NCBI RefSeq assembly: GCF_013201665.1
Contig: NZ_CP053840.1
Coordinates: 2,170,001 to 2,234,000 of the forward strand
Source of the DNA: Arcobacter venerupis
GTDB taxonomy: Bacteria; Campylobacterota; Campylobacteria; Campylobacterales; Arcobacteraceae
Reading direction: 5' to 3'
DNA length: 64,000 nucleotides
Shown piece after piece: positions 62,911 through 64,000 of the stretch. Numbering within the stretch: position 1 is the stretch's first letter; each line of letters opens with the position of its first letter. The position numbers and the translations under genes are program-made. A model generated the notes under the pieces. The model was not told the origin of the DNA, made no database searches, and saw only the letters and a program-made list of their open reading frames with translations.

Positions 62911-64000
62911 TTACCAATCTATTGATTGAATTCTTTTACCGTTTAATGAGAATAAAAATGATTTACTGTATGCTAATCTAATAATTCCTATTGAACTTGA
63001 TCCACCAAACGTTTTTATATATAGTAATGTTTCACCATCACCTGAAAATTTAGGGAACTGATTAATACCACTTGATGTTAGCCGTTTCATATTATCTGAC
63101 TTAGTTGATATTAAATACAAGTTAAAACTTTTATCACCTAATTCATTTGTAGAGTCCTTACTACTATATACAATATTGTTCCCAAAAGCAGTTGCAGATG
63201 AGTTATTATTACTGTGATATACTAATCTTTCTACAGAAGTTGAATTAATTCCTTGTGCAAAGATATTTGGATTTCCTAATCTATCAGAAACAAACACAAT
63301 TCTTGAATCATTATCGATAAAATGACCACCTACATCAATACCACTATATTTCGTAATTTGAGTTTTACTTTTTGTTCTTGTATTATATAAATATACATCA
63401 GGTTGACCATTAGGAGATGCTGTTACTAATAATTTAGTTCCATCTGCATTAACATCAGAACAAGCTAACATACCATCTGACTCCATGATAGTCTCTTTAC
63501 TTCTATTATAAATATTTAACTTAACTAAAGTTGGTTTTGCATAATTATAAGTAGTATAATAAATTGTTTTTTGATCTGCATCTGCCCATTTAGGGAAAAT
63601 ATTTAAACCACCTGATACAACAGTTTTCTTATATGTTAAAGTATAATCTCCAATCATAATATCAGCTTTACCGGAAGCTGTATAAGTTGAAAATACTACA
63701 AATTTTTCCATCCAAGAAATACTTGGTGCTTTAAAAAAGTCATTAACTGAAATTGCAGCTTTATGTGCTAAAAAAACAAATCTATCTTCTTGAGTTGTTG
63801 TAAAATTTTTCTCTAAAATAAGTACTTTAGAATTCATATCAAAAAGTTTTGTCATTAAAGTGTAAGAACCATTTGATTCTTTTGATGCTGATAGATTTAA
63901 ATATAAATCAACACCTTGATTTGATAAACTAATAAGATCAGGCATACTTCCATAAGCTGTCTGACTATTTACATTAACTACTTCAAAATGCCCACTAACA
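62911..64000 (-). CDS. tolB: Tol-Pal system protein TolB, 5' end outside the window
   Basis: The frame remains open to the right edge; the visible ~363 residues begin with VSGHFEVVN of the N-terminal domain. A series of beta-propeller repeats follows, with the WD-like TolB pattern, such as FPKWADADQKTIYYTTY and VSDRLGNPNIFAQGI, and INQFPKFSGDGETLLYI. TolB is a periplasmic propeller that binds Pal and takes part in outer-membrane constriction. Its stop is 700 bp from pal. Confidence 0.92.
   Translation of the reverse strand, partial: VSGHFEVVNVNSQTAYGSMPDLISLSNQGVDLYLNLSASKESNGSYTLMTKLFDMNSKVLILEKNFTTTQEDRFVFLAHKAAISVNDFFKAPSISWMEKFVVFSTYTASGKADIMIGDYTLTYKKTVVSGGLNIFPKWADADQKTIYYTTYNYAKPTLVKLNIYNRSKETIMESDGMLACSDVNADGTKLLVTASPNGQPDVYLYNTRTKSKTQITKYSGIDVGGHFIDNDSRIVFVSDRLGNPNIFAQGINSTSVERLVYHSNNNSSATAFGNNIVYSSKDSTNELGDKSFNLYLISTKSDNMKRLTSSGINQFPKFSGDGETLLYIKTFGGSSSIGIIRLAYSKSFLFSLNGKRIQSIDW

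Noticed and set aside
1-64000. CRISPR arrays, tRNA or rRNA genes
   Set aside because: No regularly spaced direct repeats, no cloverleaf with a GTTC-A T-loop and no rRNA-like sequence were noticed on either strand by eye; a tRNAscan/Infernal run would settle this.

Overview
The window is AT-rich chromosomal DNA from a Campylobacterota bacterium, most likely of the Arcobacter group (Arcobacter, Aliarcobacter or a relative). The evidence is ciaB, a katA plus ankyrin-repeat pair like katA/Cj1386 of Campylobacter, the tolB-pal-ybgF-slyD-fabD-mtnN block, and many two-component, GGDEF/EAL and HD-GYP proteins. No rRNA, tRNA, CRISPR array or transposase was recognised.

Region 1 (1-2240) holds the partial end of a DUF262 (GmrSD-like) gene and a roughly 525 bp non-coding repeat (copy A). 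Region 2 (2241-17880) is the most distinctive part: a 15-gene aromatic-acid island, all on the minus strand. One operon runs ligU-ligI-ligK-ligJ-ligA-ligB-ligC-dctP-dctQ-dctM and encodes the complete protocatechuate 4,5-cleavage (meta) pathway plus a TRAP importer. A porin gene follows with its own promoter and terminator. A second operon, mobA-dctP-hydrolase-vanA, feeds 3-hydroxybenzoate and vanillate into protocatechuate. The lig and porin promoters share a roughly 62 bp block with a GTTCG-N5-CGAAC palindrome at fixed distance from the -10. The mobA promoter carries a different, perfect 20 bp palindrome. No regulator for either site lies in the window.

Region 3 (18-34.5 kb) is mixed: ciaB, katA with its ankyrin partner, a LetAB/PqiAB-type lipid-transport system with LetA split in two, a truncated globin, a haem-type (CxxCH) GGDEF-EAL sensor, a SagB-type oxidoreductase, small envelope proteins, YbaK, AlkC-type DNA repair and a RhuM-like protein. 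Copy B of the non-coding repeat (34621-35123) lies in the opposite orientation to copy A. Each copy has two stem-loops whose stem sequences differ but whose pairing and ATTTA-type loop are kept.

Region 4 (35.4-46.1 kb) has an AraC/GyrI-like regulator, a tandem HD-GYP protein, a FecI-FecR-TonB-receptor iron-signalling set with Fur-box-like sites, an agmatinase-family enzyme, a LeuA without its regulatory domain, another AraC regulator and Fe-SOD. Region 5 (46.1-48.9 kb) is a small accessory patch: a HEPN (Rx4H) protein resembling ApeA anti-phage proteins, a RelE/ParE toxin-antitoxin pair and an unknown gene. Region 6 (48.9-64 kb) is housekeeping and metabolism: TauE/SafE permease, Mn-pyrophosphatase, MFS transporter, LUD protein, short asparaginase with aspartase and a two-component system, AGCS symporter, mtnN, fabD, slyD, cpoB, pal and a partial tolB. 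An unusual gap of about 700 bp separates tolB from pal.
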